A stretch of DNA of 64,000 nucleotides from Rhodovulum kholense (lineage in GTDB: Bacteria > Pseudomonadota > Alphaproteobacteria > Rhodobacterales > Rhodobacteraceae), in contig NZ_QAYC01000005.1 in assembly GCF_003053725.1 (NCBI RefSeq), forward strand, positions 208,028-272,027, read 5' to 3'. Position numbers and translations under genes: made by a program. Within the stretch, counting starts at the first letter, position 1. The number at the start of each line of letters is the position of its first letter. The notes below the pieces were generated by a model. It searched no databases and was not told where the DNA came from. It saw nothing but the letters and a program-made list of their open reading frames with translations. This document shows, piece by piece, positions 18,183-26,655 of this stretch.

Positions 18183-18450
18183 GGCACCCGGCCCGCGGGT
18201 GCGGGTCTGGCTGGACGGGGCGCCGCTGCACCTGCCGCGCGGCGCGAACCTGGCCGCGGCCCTGCTGGGGGCGGGCGTGAACACCTTCCGCGGCACCGCC
18301 TGTTCGGGGGCGCCGCGCGCGCCCTATTGCATGATGGGGGCGTGCTTCGACTGCATGATCGAAGTCGAGGGCGAAACCCGGCAGGCCTGCCTGCTGGAAG
18401 TGGCCGAGGGCATGCGCCTGACCCGGCCGGGGGCGCCCGGCGATGCATGA
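18151..18450 (+). CDS. (2Fe-2S)-binding small subunit of an opine/hydroxyproline oxidase-like complex
   Basis: 99 residues from the GTG at 18151, chosen because GGAGG lies 7 nt before it; the start lies 32 nt inside the previous gene. The ferredoxin-like cysteine pattern is TACSGAPRAPYCMMGACFDC, then RQACL, which matches the small HcnA/OoxX-type subunits. It would pass electrons between the two flavoprotein subunits. The stop overlaps the start of the next gene. Confidence 0.87.
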   Translation: MKTVSTFLSLEAPGPRVRVWLDGAPLHLPRGANLAAALLGAGVNTFRGTACSGAPRAPYCMMGACFDCMIEVEGETRQACLLEVAEGMRLTRPGAPGDA

Positions 18451-19885
18451 GACCGACCTTGCCGTCATCGGCTCGGGGCCGGCGGGCATGGCGGCGGCGG
18501 CCGAGGCGGCCGGGCTCGGGCTTCGGGTCGCGCTGTTCGACGACCAGCCGCGCCCGGGCGGGCAGGCCTATCGCGATGTCGACCGGGTCGGCCCGATGCG
18601 CGGCGCCGTTCTGGGACCCGATTTCGTCGAAGGGCGGCGCCTGACAGCTGCGCTGGACGATCCGCGCATCTCGCATCTGGGGGGCGCCGGGGTCTGGGCG
18701 ATCGAGCCGGGCTTCACGATCTGCTATTCCCAGGCCGGGGAGGCGCGGCTGTTGCGGGCGCGGCGGGTGCTTCTGGCCACCGGTGCGCTGGAACGGCCGA
18801 TGCCGGTGCCGGGCTGGACGCTGCCCGGTGTGATGACCGCCGGGGCCGGGCAGATCCTGCTGAAGCAGGCGGGGCTGGTGCCGCGCCGCTCGGTTCTGGT
18901 GGGGACCGGGCCGCTCTTGTACCTCTTCGCGGTGCAGATGGTGCGGGCCGGGATCAACCCAGCCGCGCTGATCGAGACCCAGACCCGCGGCGATCTGGCC
19001 CGCGCGCTGCGGCATATGGGCGGGCTTTTCGGCGGCTGGGGCTACATGACCGAGGGCTGGCGGCTGCTGCGGGTGTTGCAGCGCGCAGGCGTGCCGCGCA
19101 TCGTCGGCGCGCATGAGATCGCCATCGAGGGCGAGGACCGGGCCGAGGCGGTCCGCTTTCGCCGCGGCGGTGCCCAGCACCGGCTGCCCTGCGACACCGT
19201 TTTCCTGCATCACGGCGTCGTGCCGAACCCGCAGGCGGCCCGCTCGCTGGGGCTCGACCATCGCTGGGAGCCGCGTCAGCAGTGCTTCGTGCCGGTCTGC
19301 GATGCCTGGGGCGAGGCGGCGTCGGCAGAGGGCGGGGTCGAGGGCGTTTTCGTGGCGGGGGACGGCGCCGGGATCGGCGGGGCCCGCGCGGCCGAGCTGC
19401 AGGGGCGGCTGGCCGCGCTTCGGATCGCAGAGGGCCTGGACCGGATCGGCAACGAGGAGTGCGACGGCCGCGCCAAACCGCTGCGACGGCAACTGCGGCG
19501 CGAACTGGCGGTGCGGCCGTTTCTGGATGCGGCCTATCCGCCCTTCGCCGAGGCGCTTCGGCCCGACGACACGACGATGGTCTGCCGCTGCGAAGAGGTG
19601 ACGGCGGGCGAGATCCGCCGGGCGGCCGCGCAGGGTTGCCCCGGCCCGAACCGGCTGAAGGGTTTCCTTAGGGCCGGAATGGGGCCGTGTCAGGGGCGGG
19701 TCTGCGGGCTTGCGGTGACCCAGATTCTGGCCGAGGCGACGGGGCAGAGCCCGGACGAGACGGGCTATTTTCACATCCGCCCGCCGATCAAACCGCTGAC
19801 GCTGGGCGCGCTGGCGGCGCTGGCCGAAACCGGCGAGGCGGCCGGGACCGACAAGACCGCTCCGGGGCAGGGCGACGCCGCCTGA
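18443..19885 (+). CDS. FAD/NAD(P)-binding oxidoreductase with BFD-like [2Fe-2S] domain (opine-oxidase-like alpha subunit)
   Basis: 480 residues. FAD site LAVIGSGPAGMAAAAEAAG; pyridine-nucleotide region VLVGTGPLLYLFAVQMVRAG; a second FAD contact VFVAGDGAGIGGARAAELQG. The C-terminal BFD-like domain carries MVCRCEEVTAGEIRRA and GMGPCQGRVCG, four Cys for a [2Fe-2S] cluster. This is the large subunit of hydrogen cyanide synthase, opine oxidase and D-hydroxyproline dehydrogenase-type complexes. It ends just before a strong bidirectional terminator. Confidence 0.9.
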   Translation: MHETDLAVIGSGPAGMAAAAEAAGLGLRVALFDDQPRPGGQAYRDVDRVGPMRGAVLGPDFVEGRRLTAALDDPRISHLGGAGVWAIEPGFTICYSQAGEARLLRARRVLLATGALERPMPVPGWTLPGVMTAGAGQILLKQAGLVPRRSVLVGTGPLLYLFAVQMVRAGINPAALIETQTRGDLARALRHMGGLFGGWGYMTEGWRLLRVLQRAGVPRIVGAHEIAIEGEDRAEAVRFRRGGAQHRLPCDTVFLHHGVVPNPQAARSLGLDHRWEPRQQCFVPVCDAWGEAASAEGGVEGVFVAGDGAGIGGARAAELQGRLAALRIAEGLDRIGNEECDGRAKPLRRQLRRELAVRPFLDAAYPPFAEALRPDDTTMVCRCEEVTAGEIRRAAAQGCPGPNRLKGFLRAGMGPCQGRVCGLAVTQILAEATGQSPDETGYFHIRPPIKPLTLGALAALAETGEAAGTDKTAPGQGDAA

Positions 19886-19904
19886 CCCCGTGCCCCCGGC
19901 GCAG

Positions 19905-19930
19905 AAAGGCCCGCCTCAAGGCGGGCCTTT
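19905..19930. terminator. Bidirectional rho-independent terminator
   Basis: An 11-bp perfect stem (AAAGGCCCGCC / GGCGGGCCTTT) with a TCAA loop. It sits between two convergent genes: the oxidase subunit ending at 19885 and the sorting-tail miniprotein ending at 19979. Confidence 0.9.
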
Positions 19931-19978
19931 CCGGTCTCACGCGTGCGGCCGGAGAACCGGCCAGGGCGGTCCGGGCGC

Positions 19979-20161
19979 TCAGGCGGCGCGGCGGCGACGC
20001 TCCCAGGCCAGGAACACGATGGCGACCAGCGCGGCGATGGCGGCGGTGCCTTCGAGGGCGCTGATTTCCGGCACCGACGTCGTCGTCGGCGGGGTGAAAT
20101 TCGAGGCGTGGCTTGCGGTCGCGACGATGCTGGCGGCAAGGGCAGTCAGAATGGTCTTCAT
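19979..20161 (-). CDS. 60-residue exported protein with VPEID-CTERM-like sorting tail
   Basis: The whole protein is a signal peptide (MKTILTALAASIVATASHAS), a short Thr/Pro linker (NFTPPTTTSVPEIS) and a C-terminal sorting tail. The tail is VPEIS, a hydrophobic helix (GTAAIAALVAIVFLAW), then the basic end ERRRRAA. This is the tripartite PEP-CTERM layout, close to the VPEID variant known from Rhodobacterales, which is handled by a dedicated exosortase/protease. Ser replaces the usual Asp. GAGGGAGA precedes the ATG. It follows the large adhesin gene by 129 nt on the same strand. No exosortase gene is in the window. Confidence 0.8.
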   Translation of the reverse strand: MKTILTALAASIVATASHASNFTPPTTTSVPEISALEGTAAIAALVAIVFLAWERRRRAA

Positions 20162-20290
20162 GGAACGTCTCCCTCTCTTGGGTTCAGAAATGACAGGGCC
20201 GTCGGCGGTTGGCCGGGGCCTGCGGGTTGGGCGGAATGTCCCGCCGGTGTCGAAGGCCGGCTGCCCGGCCCTCGCCAGTCGTATCCCGGT

Positions 20291-23200
20291 TCAGCACAGG
20301 CAGTCGTTCTGGTCGAAGTCGAAGGCGACGATGAACGGTTGCGCGTTTTCCGGAGTGACCGGGTCCGGATCGACGATAAACGAGGCGATGTCGCCGTCTC
20401 CGGCAACGAAACCCTCGCCATTGGCCAGCGCCTGCTGAACGAGGAAATCCACATCCGCGCTCTGACCATAGGCGGGATCGAGCCCGAGCACGAAATCCGA
20501 AACGCTGTCGGTGCCCCAGACCCCGGGGTCCAGCGTGTCGGTCAGTTCCCAGATCGCCAGCTGGACTTCCCAGCCCGAGAACTTGCCATCGACCGATCCG
20601 GCCGAATTGGCTTCGAAGTCCTGGGCGATCATCCAGTTGATCAGATCGAGATTGTCGGCCGCGGCCAACCCGTTGGCCAGTCCGACCTGGGTCGCGCCGA
20701 AGACCGAGCCGTCCTCGCCGCTTTCGATATTCCCGGTCAGCTCGGGGGCGGTGGCGAAGCTGCCATCGGTTGCGACCGCCGTCTGGAAGCTGAGGCAATA
20801 GGCCTTCTCGAACACGATCCCGTCGAGCCGGTCGTCGCCGGTGCCGGTGATCAGCAGGTCATAGCCGTAATCCTGGATCGGCGAGACCTCGTTGCCCGCG
20901 ATCACCTGATAGGTGGCCGTCTCGGGCAGGCTGTCGATCAGCGACTGCAGCGAGTTGGCATCGCCGCAATAGGTCATTTCGACATTGGCCGAGGCGGTGC
21001 CGCCATTGCCGTCCGAGACGGTGTAGCTGAAGCCCGCCGTCGCCTGTTCGCCGATGTCGAGCGCGGCGATGGCGGCGTTCGCGTTGCCCAGCACCTTCAG
21101 CACTCCGCCTTCGAGCGTCACGTCGCCCGCGGCGGTCGAGACGGTCTGACCTTCGGAAATCGCCTGTCCGTCGATTTCGGTGATGGTCAGCGTGTCGCCG
21201 TCGGGATCGCTGTCATTGCCCAGAACGTCGACGACGATCACGGTATCGGCGCAGCCGCGGCCGGCATCGTCTTCGGGCTCGGGGGTCCGGTTCTCCTCGA
21301 TCAGGCCCGCGTCGATGGTCAGGTCGATCTCGCCCGCGCCAAGATCGATGATGTGGCTGAGCCCGGTCGCGGGGTCGGCATCGCTGTCGAGCGCGTCGTC
21401 GCCCGCGTCGGCGGTGGTGAAGTCGAAGCCAGCGACCTCGTCGAACTGCACCCGATACTGACCGGCCTCGAGCCCGTCGAAGAGGTACTTGCCATCGGCA
21501 TCGGTCACGGTGGTGCGCCCGGTCGCGCTGCCATCGCCGTTCAGAAGCGCCACCAGAACGCCCGCCGCGCCCAGCTCGCCCGCGTCCTGGAGGCCGTCGC
21601 GGTCGGTGTCGTACCAGACCGTGTCGCCCAGCGCGCCAAGCTTGGTCACGAGGCCCGCGTCGATGGTCAGGTCGGTTTCGCCCGCGCCAAGATCGATGAT
21701 GTGGCTGAGCCCGGTCGCGGGGTCGGCATCGCTGTCGAGCGCATCGTCGCCCGCGTCGGCGGTGGTGAAGTCATAGCCCGCCACGCCGTCGAACTGCACC
21801 CGGTACTGCCCCTCCTCGAGCCCGTCGAAGAGGTACTTGCCATCGGCATCGGTGACGGTGCTGCGGCCCGTGGCGCTGCCGTCGCCGTTCAGAAGGGTCA
21901 CGGTCACGCCCGCCGCGCCCAGCTCGCCCGCGTCCTGGATGCCGTCGCGGTCGGTGTCGTACCAGACCGTATCGCCCAGCGCGCCGAGCACCGGCTCTTC
22001 GTCCTGGCAGAGCTGGATCTTGTCGATCCGCACGAATTCGCCATCGTCGCCGCAGGCGTAGATCTCGATCTTGTCGCCGGCATGGACGGTGAGGTTCTCG
22101 ATCTTGAAGGCGGTGAAGGTGCCGTTGTCGTCGCCTGCGCCGTCGGTATCGCCATCCAGAAGGATGGTGCCCACCTCCTGCCCGTTGATCCTGATCACGA
22201 GGGTCGACTGCCCGTCATTCTCGTCCTGCGCGAAGACGCGCAGATCGTAGGTGCCGTCGCAGCCCTTGAAGCTGGTCGAAAGCGCCCCCCAGTTGCCGCA
22301 GGCCAGCCGCACCAGCTCGCCGCCCGAGGCCTCGGCGCCGCGGACGGCGACGAAGTTGTAGGCGCACATGTCCTCTGCCTCGATCACCACGCAGGGCTCG
22401 CAGGCGGGCTGGCAGATCTCGATCTTGTCGATCCGGGCGAATTCACCGCAATCGCCATAGCCCTTGAGGGTGATCTTGTCGCCGGCCTTCAGTGACAGAT
22501 CCTCGATGGTCACGCTGGACCAGGAGGAACTGCCGACGCCGCCGTCGCCGTCGCCGTTTTCATTGAGCCAGATCGTCTTGACCGTCGAGCCGTTCACATA
22601 GACGTCGATGGCGCCGCGGCCGTCGCTTTCATCCATGTAGGTCAGCGTAAGGTCGTAGCTTCCGGTGCCGCCGTGGAAGGTCGTCGTGGCATAGCCCGAG
22701 CCCGCGCACAGCATGATGCCCGCCCCGTCCGAGGCATCCGAGCGGCCCTCGACCTTGTAGCCGCACAGGCTCATGTCCTCGGCCTCGATCACCGTGCAGC
22801 TGCCCGAACCGCCCTCGGCGACGTCCTGGACGCAGACCTTCAGCAGCTTGACCTCTTCGCCGCCCTTGCCGTCCGAGACCCGCACCTGGACCTCATAGGT
22901 GTTGTCGCCGCCCGCATCGGCCGGGGCCTCGTAATCGGGCGGGGCGATGAAGCCGAGCTGGCCGGTCGCGGCGTCGATCTTGAAGAGCGCCGCATCGGCG
23001 CCGCCGACGACCGCGTAGCTCAGCGCATCGCCATCGGCGTCGGTCGCGTCGAGGTCGATGACGAAGGTGGTGTTCTCGTCGATGGTGATGCAGTTGCCGG
23101 GCGCGTTCGAGAAGGTCGGCGGCGTGTTGGGCGGTGCGACGCAGCCCGCGCCGAGGCAGGCATAGTCGATCATGCAGCCGCTGACATTGCAGGTCTGGAC

Positions 23201-23605
23201 CACGGTCAGCGTCACCCCGGCGGGCGGCACCGCGCCATAGAAGGTGAAGAAGTCGTCGCCCTTGCCGGGCGCGTCATAGCCTTCGACTTCGATCTCGATC
23301 AGGTAATAGATCCGCCCGTCCGAGCCGCGCAGCACGTGATACTGTTCGGCATAAAGCTGGGCGCCGACGCGGCCGCCATTCACATAGGCGTCCTGGCCGC
23401 TCCAGTCGCTGGCGTTGTCGTCGCAATACTCGTCGCCCGAGAGGATGCTGTCGTCGTCATAGGTCGCCATCGTCACCGTGGCGCAGGCGGGCATCTTGAA
23501 GCTGTCGCCGCAGGACAGGTTGGTGTCGTTCGAGGCCAGCAGATCGGCCTCGGTATAGGCGGTCCATTCGTAACGCTTCTGGTAGTGTCCATAATAATAG
23601 GTCAT
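20291..23605 (-). CDS. Large multidomain secreted adhesin-like protein with SdrD B repeats and a putative thioester domain
   Basis: 1104 residues from the ATG at 23605 (MTYYYGHYQKRYEW), with GAGGGACGG upstream. Order: unknown N-terminal domain (1-155), cadherin-like domain (163-263), two related EAEDM-type beta-sandwich modules resembling carbohydrate-binding modules (270-398, 405-534), two nearly identical 116-residue SdrD-type B domains (540-655, 656-771), an Ig/cadherin-like domain with VLGNDSDPDGD (775-870), and a C-terminal domain (870-1104). The last has YCL at Cys937 and VQLAIWELTD at Gln1015, resembling Cys-Gln thioester domains. No Sec signal and no RTX array are visible, yet it is Cys-rich; the export route is unknown. 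Confidence 0.85.
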   Translation of the reverse strand: MTYYYGHYQKRYEWTAYTEADLLASNDTNLSCGDSFKMPACATVTMATYDDDSILSGDEYCDDNASDWSGQDAYVNGGRVGAQLYAEQYHVLRGSDGRIYYLIEIEVEGYDAPGKGDDFFTFYGAVPPAGVTLTVVQTCNVSGCMIDYACLGAGCVAPPNTPPTFSNAPGNCITIDENTTFVIDLDATDADGDALSYAVVGGADAALFKIDAATGQLGFIAPPDYEAPADAGGDNTYEVQVRVSDGKGGEEVKLLKVCVQDVAEGGSGSCTVIEAEDMSLCGYKVEGRSDASDGAGIMLCAGSGYATTTFHGGTGSYDLTLTYMDESDGRGAIDVYVNGSTVKTIWLNENGDGDGGVGSSSWSSVTIEDLSLKAGDKITLKGYGDCGEFARIDKIEICQPACEPCVVIEAEDMCAYNFVAVRGAEASGGELVRLACGNWGALSTSFKGCDGTYDLRVFAQDENDGQSTLVIRINGQEVGTILLDGDTDGAGDDNGTFTAFKIENLTVHAGDKIEIYACGDDGEFVRIDKIQLCQDEEPVLGALGDTVWYDTDRDGIQDAGELGAAGVTVTLLNGDGSATGRSTVTDADGKYLFDGLEEGQYRVQFDGVAGYDFTTADAGDDALDSDADPATGLSHIIDLGAGETDLTIDAGLVTKLGALGDTVWYDTDRDGLQDAGELGAAGVLVALLNGDGSATGRTTVTDADGKYLFDGLEAGQYRVQFDEVAGFDFTTADAGDDALDSDADPATGLSHIIDLGAGEIDLTIDAGLIEENRTPEPEDDAGRGCADTVIVVDVLGNDSDPDGDTLTITEIDGQAISEGQTVSTAAGDVTLEGGVLKVLGNANAAIAALDIGEQATAGFSYTVSDGNGGTASANVEMTYCGDANSLQSLIDSLPETATYQVIAGNEVSPIQDYGYDLLITGTGDDRLDGIVFEKAYCLSFQTAVATDGSFATAPELTGNIESGEDGSVFGATQVGLANGLAAADNLDLINWMIAQDFEANSAGSVDGKFSGWEVQLAIWELTDTLDPGVWGTDSVSDFVLGLDPAYGQSADVDFLVQQALANGEGFVAGDGDIASFIVDPDPVTPENAQPFIVAFDFDQNDCLC
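21293..21988 (-). repeat. Tandem 348-bp coding repeat (two SdrD-type B domains)
   Basis: Two in-frame units, 21641-21988 and 21293-21640, each encode 116 residues. Both begin LGALGDTVWYDTDRDG and contain DADGKYLFDGL and DADPATGLSHIIDLGAG. They differ at only a few codons, so the duplication is recent or kept uniform by recombination. Each carries Asp-rich calcium-type motifs. Confidence 0.92.
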
Positions 23606-24103
23606 TGCTTCCGTCCCTCGCTGGCCCTGAAAAAACGGGCTCGTCAACCTGCGGCCCGGCGCGCGGCTTTTTCATCCGTCTGCGTCGAACGCGCTTCACA
23701 CTGGCTGTGGTTTCGGCTGTGAAAAGCCGCTGCGGATCGAGGGAAACGGACTCAGGACAAAAAAAGACCGCCCGAACGAAAACGTCCGACCCCTGCGGTT
23801 CCGGATCTTGGTCGAATTGCGCGAAAGAAACCCTGAAATCCGGGTCGCGTTTTCGCGCGGCATCCTTGAATCAAGCCGTCCCCCAACGGCACGCAGCGCA
23901 TAAACCCCCCTACGACCACACGCTCGGGGACATGATACCGGTTTTTGTCGTCTTTTCGACGAATTTTTCCAATTCTCGCAAAACCGCGTGAAGGGGTATG
24001 AAAGAAAAGAGGAATATCGCGGTCGCGCTGTCGGCTGGGCACGGCCGGTGCGCAGCCCGGGGGCGCGACGTCACCGCCGCGGCGGAACGCGGAGATTCGG
24101 TGC
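23606..24103. other. Long 5' region of the adhesin gene
   Basis: 498 nt between the adhesin start and the 3' end of the histidine kinase gene, no gene recognised. It is less GC-rich than its surroundings, with A/T-rich patches near 23755-23775 and 23935-24010, and should hold the adhesin promoter (leftward). No clear operator or terminator was found. Confidence 0.5.
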
Positions 24104-26434
24104 TCAGCCGGCGGCGCGGAGCAGCGGCGGGGCCTCGGAACCGGTTTTGTCCAGCGCGTTCGGGCAGGGTCCGGCCGGGCGAGAGCCGTCGGGCGCGATC
24201 GTTTCGGCGGTCTCGGGGAACGTGTCGCCCAGAAGCTCGGCCAGGCGCTTGCGCGAGACCGGCTTGAGCGCGACCTCCTCCATTCCGGCCGCGCGGAACC
24301 GCGCCAGGTCGGCGGGCAGGGTATGCGCGGTCATCGCGACGATCCGGGTCTGGGGGCCGCCCGCGGCGCGGATGCGCCGGGCAGCCTCGACCCCGTCGAG
24401 GCGGGGCATGCTGATATCCATCAGGATGACGTCGTAGTGCCGGGCCGTGGCCGCCGCCACGCCGTCGATCCCGTCTCCGGCCTCGGTCACGCGATGGCCG
24501 AGCCCTTCCAGCAGGCGGCGGGCGACGAAGCGGTTCACGCGGTTGTCCTCGACCACCAGCACGTCGAGCGGCCGCGCCGGGCCCGAAGCGGCCGCCGGGG
24601 CGGGAGGCAGGGCGATCTCGGCCCGCGTCTCGGGAAGATCCAGCCGCAGCGTGAAGACGCTGCCCCGGCCCGGGCGGCTGTCGACCGCGATTTCGCCGCC
24701 CAGCAGCCCCACATGGCGGGCGACGATGGCAAGCCCCAGCCCGGTGCCGCCGGCCTCGCGCCCGTAGGTGGCGTCGACGGTGAAGAACTCGTCGAAGATG
24801 TGCGGCAGATCCTCGGGCGCGATGCCGATCCCGGTATCGGCGACGCGGATCTCGACCCGGCCGTCGGCGGCCCGCGCGGCCGAGATCGTGACCGTGCCGT
24901 CGCGGGTGAACTTGACCGCGTTCGAGATCAGGTTGATCAGGATCTGGCGCAGCCGCAGCGCATCGCCGCGGACCTCTTCGAGGCCGGGGGCGATGTCCAG
25001 CACCAGCCGGGTGTCGCGCAGCCTGGCCAGCGACTGGTGGATGGCGACCACGTGCCTCAGCTTGGCGGGCAGGTCGAAGGCCCCGTTGCGGACCTCGGAC
25101 CGCCCGGCATCCCGGCTCGAGGCTTCCAGTGCGTCCTCGACATGGTGCAGCAGGATCTCGCCCGAGCAGGCCATGACCTCCAGATACTGGCGCTGCTCGG
25201 CATCGAGCGGTGTGCGCTGCATCAGGTCCATGGTTCCAAGGAGCCCGTTCAGCGGCGTGCGCATCTCGTGGCTCATCACCGCAACCAGCCGGGACTTGGC
25301 CTTCTCGCCCGCGAGCGCCCGGTCGCGCGCCGCGGTCAGTTCGGCCTCGGCGGCCTTGCGGTCCGAAATGTCGCGCAGGAAGCTGACGGAAATCGGGCCG
25401 TCCTCGCTGGCGCCATGGGTCACCGAGAGCTCGGCGTCGAACCGCTCGCCGGTCTTGCGTTGCAAGGTCATCTCGAACCGGCCGCTCTGGACTTCGCCGC
25501 GCCGGTGCGCCTCCCGGTAGTATGCCCGGGTGGCCTTGTGGGCGTCGTGCATGTCGGGCGGGATCAACAGATCGGTGGCGCTGCGACCGATGACCTCGTC
25601 GCGGGCATAGCCGAAGGTCTGTTCGGCGGCGGCGTTGAATTCCAGCACGCGCCCGTCCTCATCGGTCACGATCACCGCATCGAGCGCGGTCATGACCACG
25701 GCATTGAGCCGGGAGGAGCTTGCCTGCAGCAACGCGCTGCGGGTGCGCATCTGCCGTGCGAGGCGCAGCAGCGCGCCGATGCCGGCCAGCAAGAGCGAGA
25801 TCAGCGCCAGGGCGATCAGTGCCAGCGAGCTCTCGAGCCGGTCGATCAGGTCATGCGCCCGAAGGTGGATCTGCATCAGGAGATCGGCGCCCTGCGAGGA
25901 CAGGTCGTGGACATCCGTTCGTATGGCATCGAGTTCGTCGATGAGGCCGGGCAGGCGGGAGCGCAACCCGGCATCGTCGGCTGCGGCCATCCGGGCCATG
26001 TGGCGGGTTGCCCGGTCGATGTGCCGGATCTGCTCGCCCAATCCGAAATCGCGCAAGAGGTCGGAATAGGGGGCAGTCCGGGTCACAAGGTCGGCCTGCC
26101 GGAGGTAGGCGGCGATGTGATGCCTGATCCGTTCGGGCGGAACCATGTCCTGCCGCGCCAGAAAAAGCACGTTCTGCAGGGCGCTGTGTTCGGTCTCCAA
26201 CCGGGCCAGGGCCGTTTGCGCCGCGCCCGAGGTCAGGTCGTGCAGCCGGTCCTCGCGGTCGCGGATCTCCAGTGTCATCGTGCCCATCAGCCCCATCAGC
26301 ACCGCCATCGACACCGCCGCCGCCGCGATCTCGATCCGGCCGGAGCCTGAACGCAGAGCGCGCGCGCGCAGCCGCGCCATCAGTCTGGCGGCAAAACCCA
26401 AGGCGGTGCGGACGGGCAGGGGGGCGGCGGACAT
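24104..26434 (-). CDS. Hybrid sensor histidine kinase (2 TM, PAS, HisKA, HATPase, REC)
   Basis: 776 residues. Membrane segments at about 34-54 and 203-226 flank a helical sensory region. PAS 240-356 (LDAVIVTDEDGRVLEFNAAA). HisKA has His389 in AVMSHEMRTPLNG. HATPase 490-600 shows NLISNAVKF, VADTGIGI and GGTGLGLAI. The receiver domain spans 622-735, with Asp673 in VILMDISMP and Lys724 in ALKPVS. It ends with a short disordered tail and no Hpt domain. No partner response regulator or phosphotransferase lies nearby. It sits between the adhesin and a nucleotide-sugar gene, so control of surface or biofilm functions is possible but unproven. Confidence 0.92.
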   Translation of the reverse strand: MSAAPLPVRTALGFAARLMARLRARALRSGSGRIEIAAAAVSMAVLMGLMGTMTLEIRDREDRLHDLTSGAAQTALARLETEHSALQNVLFLARQDMVPPERIRHHIAAYLRQADLVTRTAPYSDLLRDFGLGEQIRHIDRATRHMARMAAADDAGLRSRLPGLIDELDAIRTDVHDLSSQGADLLMQIHLRAHDLIDRLESSLALIALALISLLLAGIGALLRLARQMRTRSALLQASSSRLNAVVMTALDAVIVTDEDGRVLEFNAAAEQTFGYARDEVIGRSATDLLIPPDMHDAHKATRAYYREAHRRGEVQSGRFEMTLQRKTGERFDAELSVTHGASEDGPISVSFLRDISDRKAAEAELTAARDRALAGEKAKSRLVAVMSHEMRTPLNGLLGTMDLMQRTPLDAEQRQYLEVMACSGEILLHHVEDALEASSRDAGRSEVRNGAFDLPAKLRHVVAIHQSLARLRDTRLVLDIAPGLEEVRGDALRLRQILINLISNAVKFTRDGTVTISAARAADGRVEIRVADTGIGIAPEDLPHIFDEFFTVDATYGREAGGTGLGLAIVARHVGLLGGEIAVDSRPGRGSVFTLRLDLPETRAEIALPPAPAAASGPARPLDVLVVEDNRVNRFVARRLLEGLGHRVTEAGDGIDGVAAATARHYDVILMDISMPRLDGVEAARRIRAAGGPQTRIVAMTAHTLPADLARFRAAGMEEVALKPVSRKRLAELLGDTFPETAETIAPDGSRPAGPCPNALDKTGSEAPPLLRAAG

Positions 26435-26655
26435 GACGGAAACCTCGGCGAAAGACGGTCGCGCCGGCCCGCGCGGCGCGCGCCAGCGCTAGCCAGATCA
26501 GCGCAACTTTGCGTCAATTTTAAGGAAACTCGCGCCAAAGCAGACTGAATGCCCCGTCGGGCAGGCAGGTCGGGGCGCGGTGCGGCGACGCCCCCTTCCG
26601 GAACAGGGATACTTTCCGCGCGCGGGGCGTTCCTGCCGGTTGGCGTCCTTGCCGA

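Noticed and set aside
19943..22495. 850-codon rightward frame opposite the adhesin gene
   Set aside because: Its repeated segments merely mirror the tandem B-domain repeats on the minus strand; there is no independent support.
23752..24042. Leftward 96-codon frame between the histidine kinase and adhesin genes
   Set aside because: No ribosome-binding site of note, no recognisable features, and it occupies what should be the adhesin promoter region.
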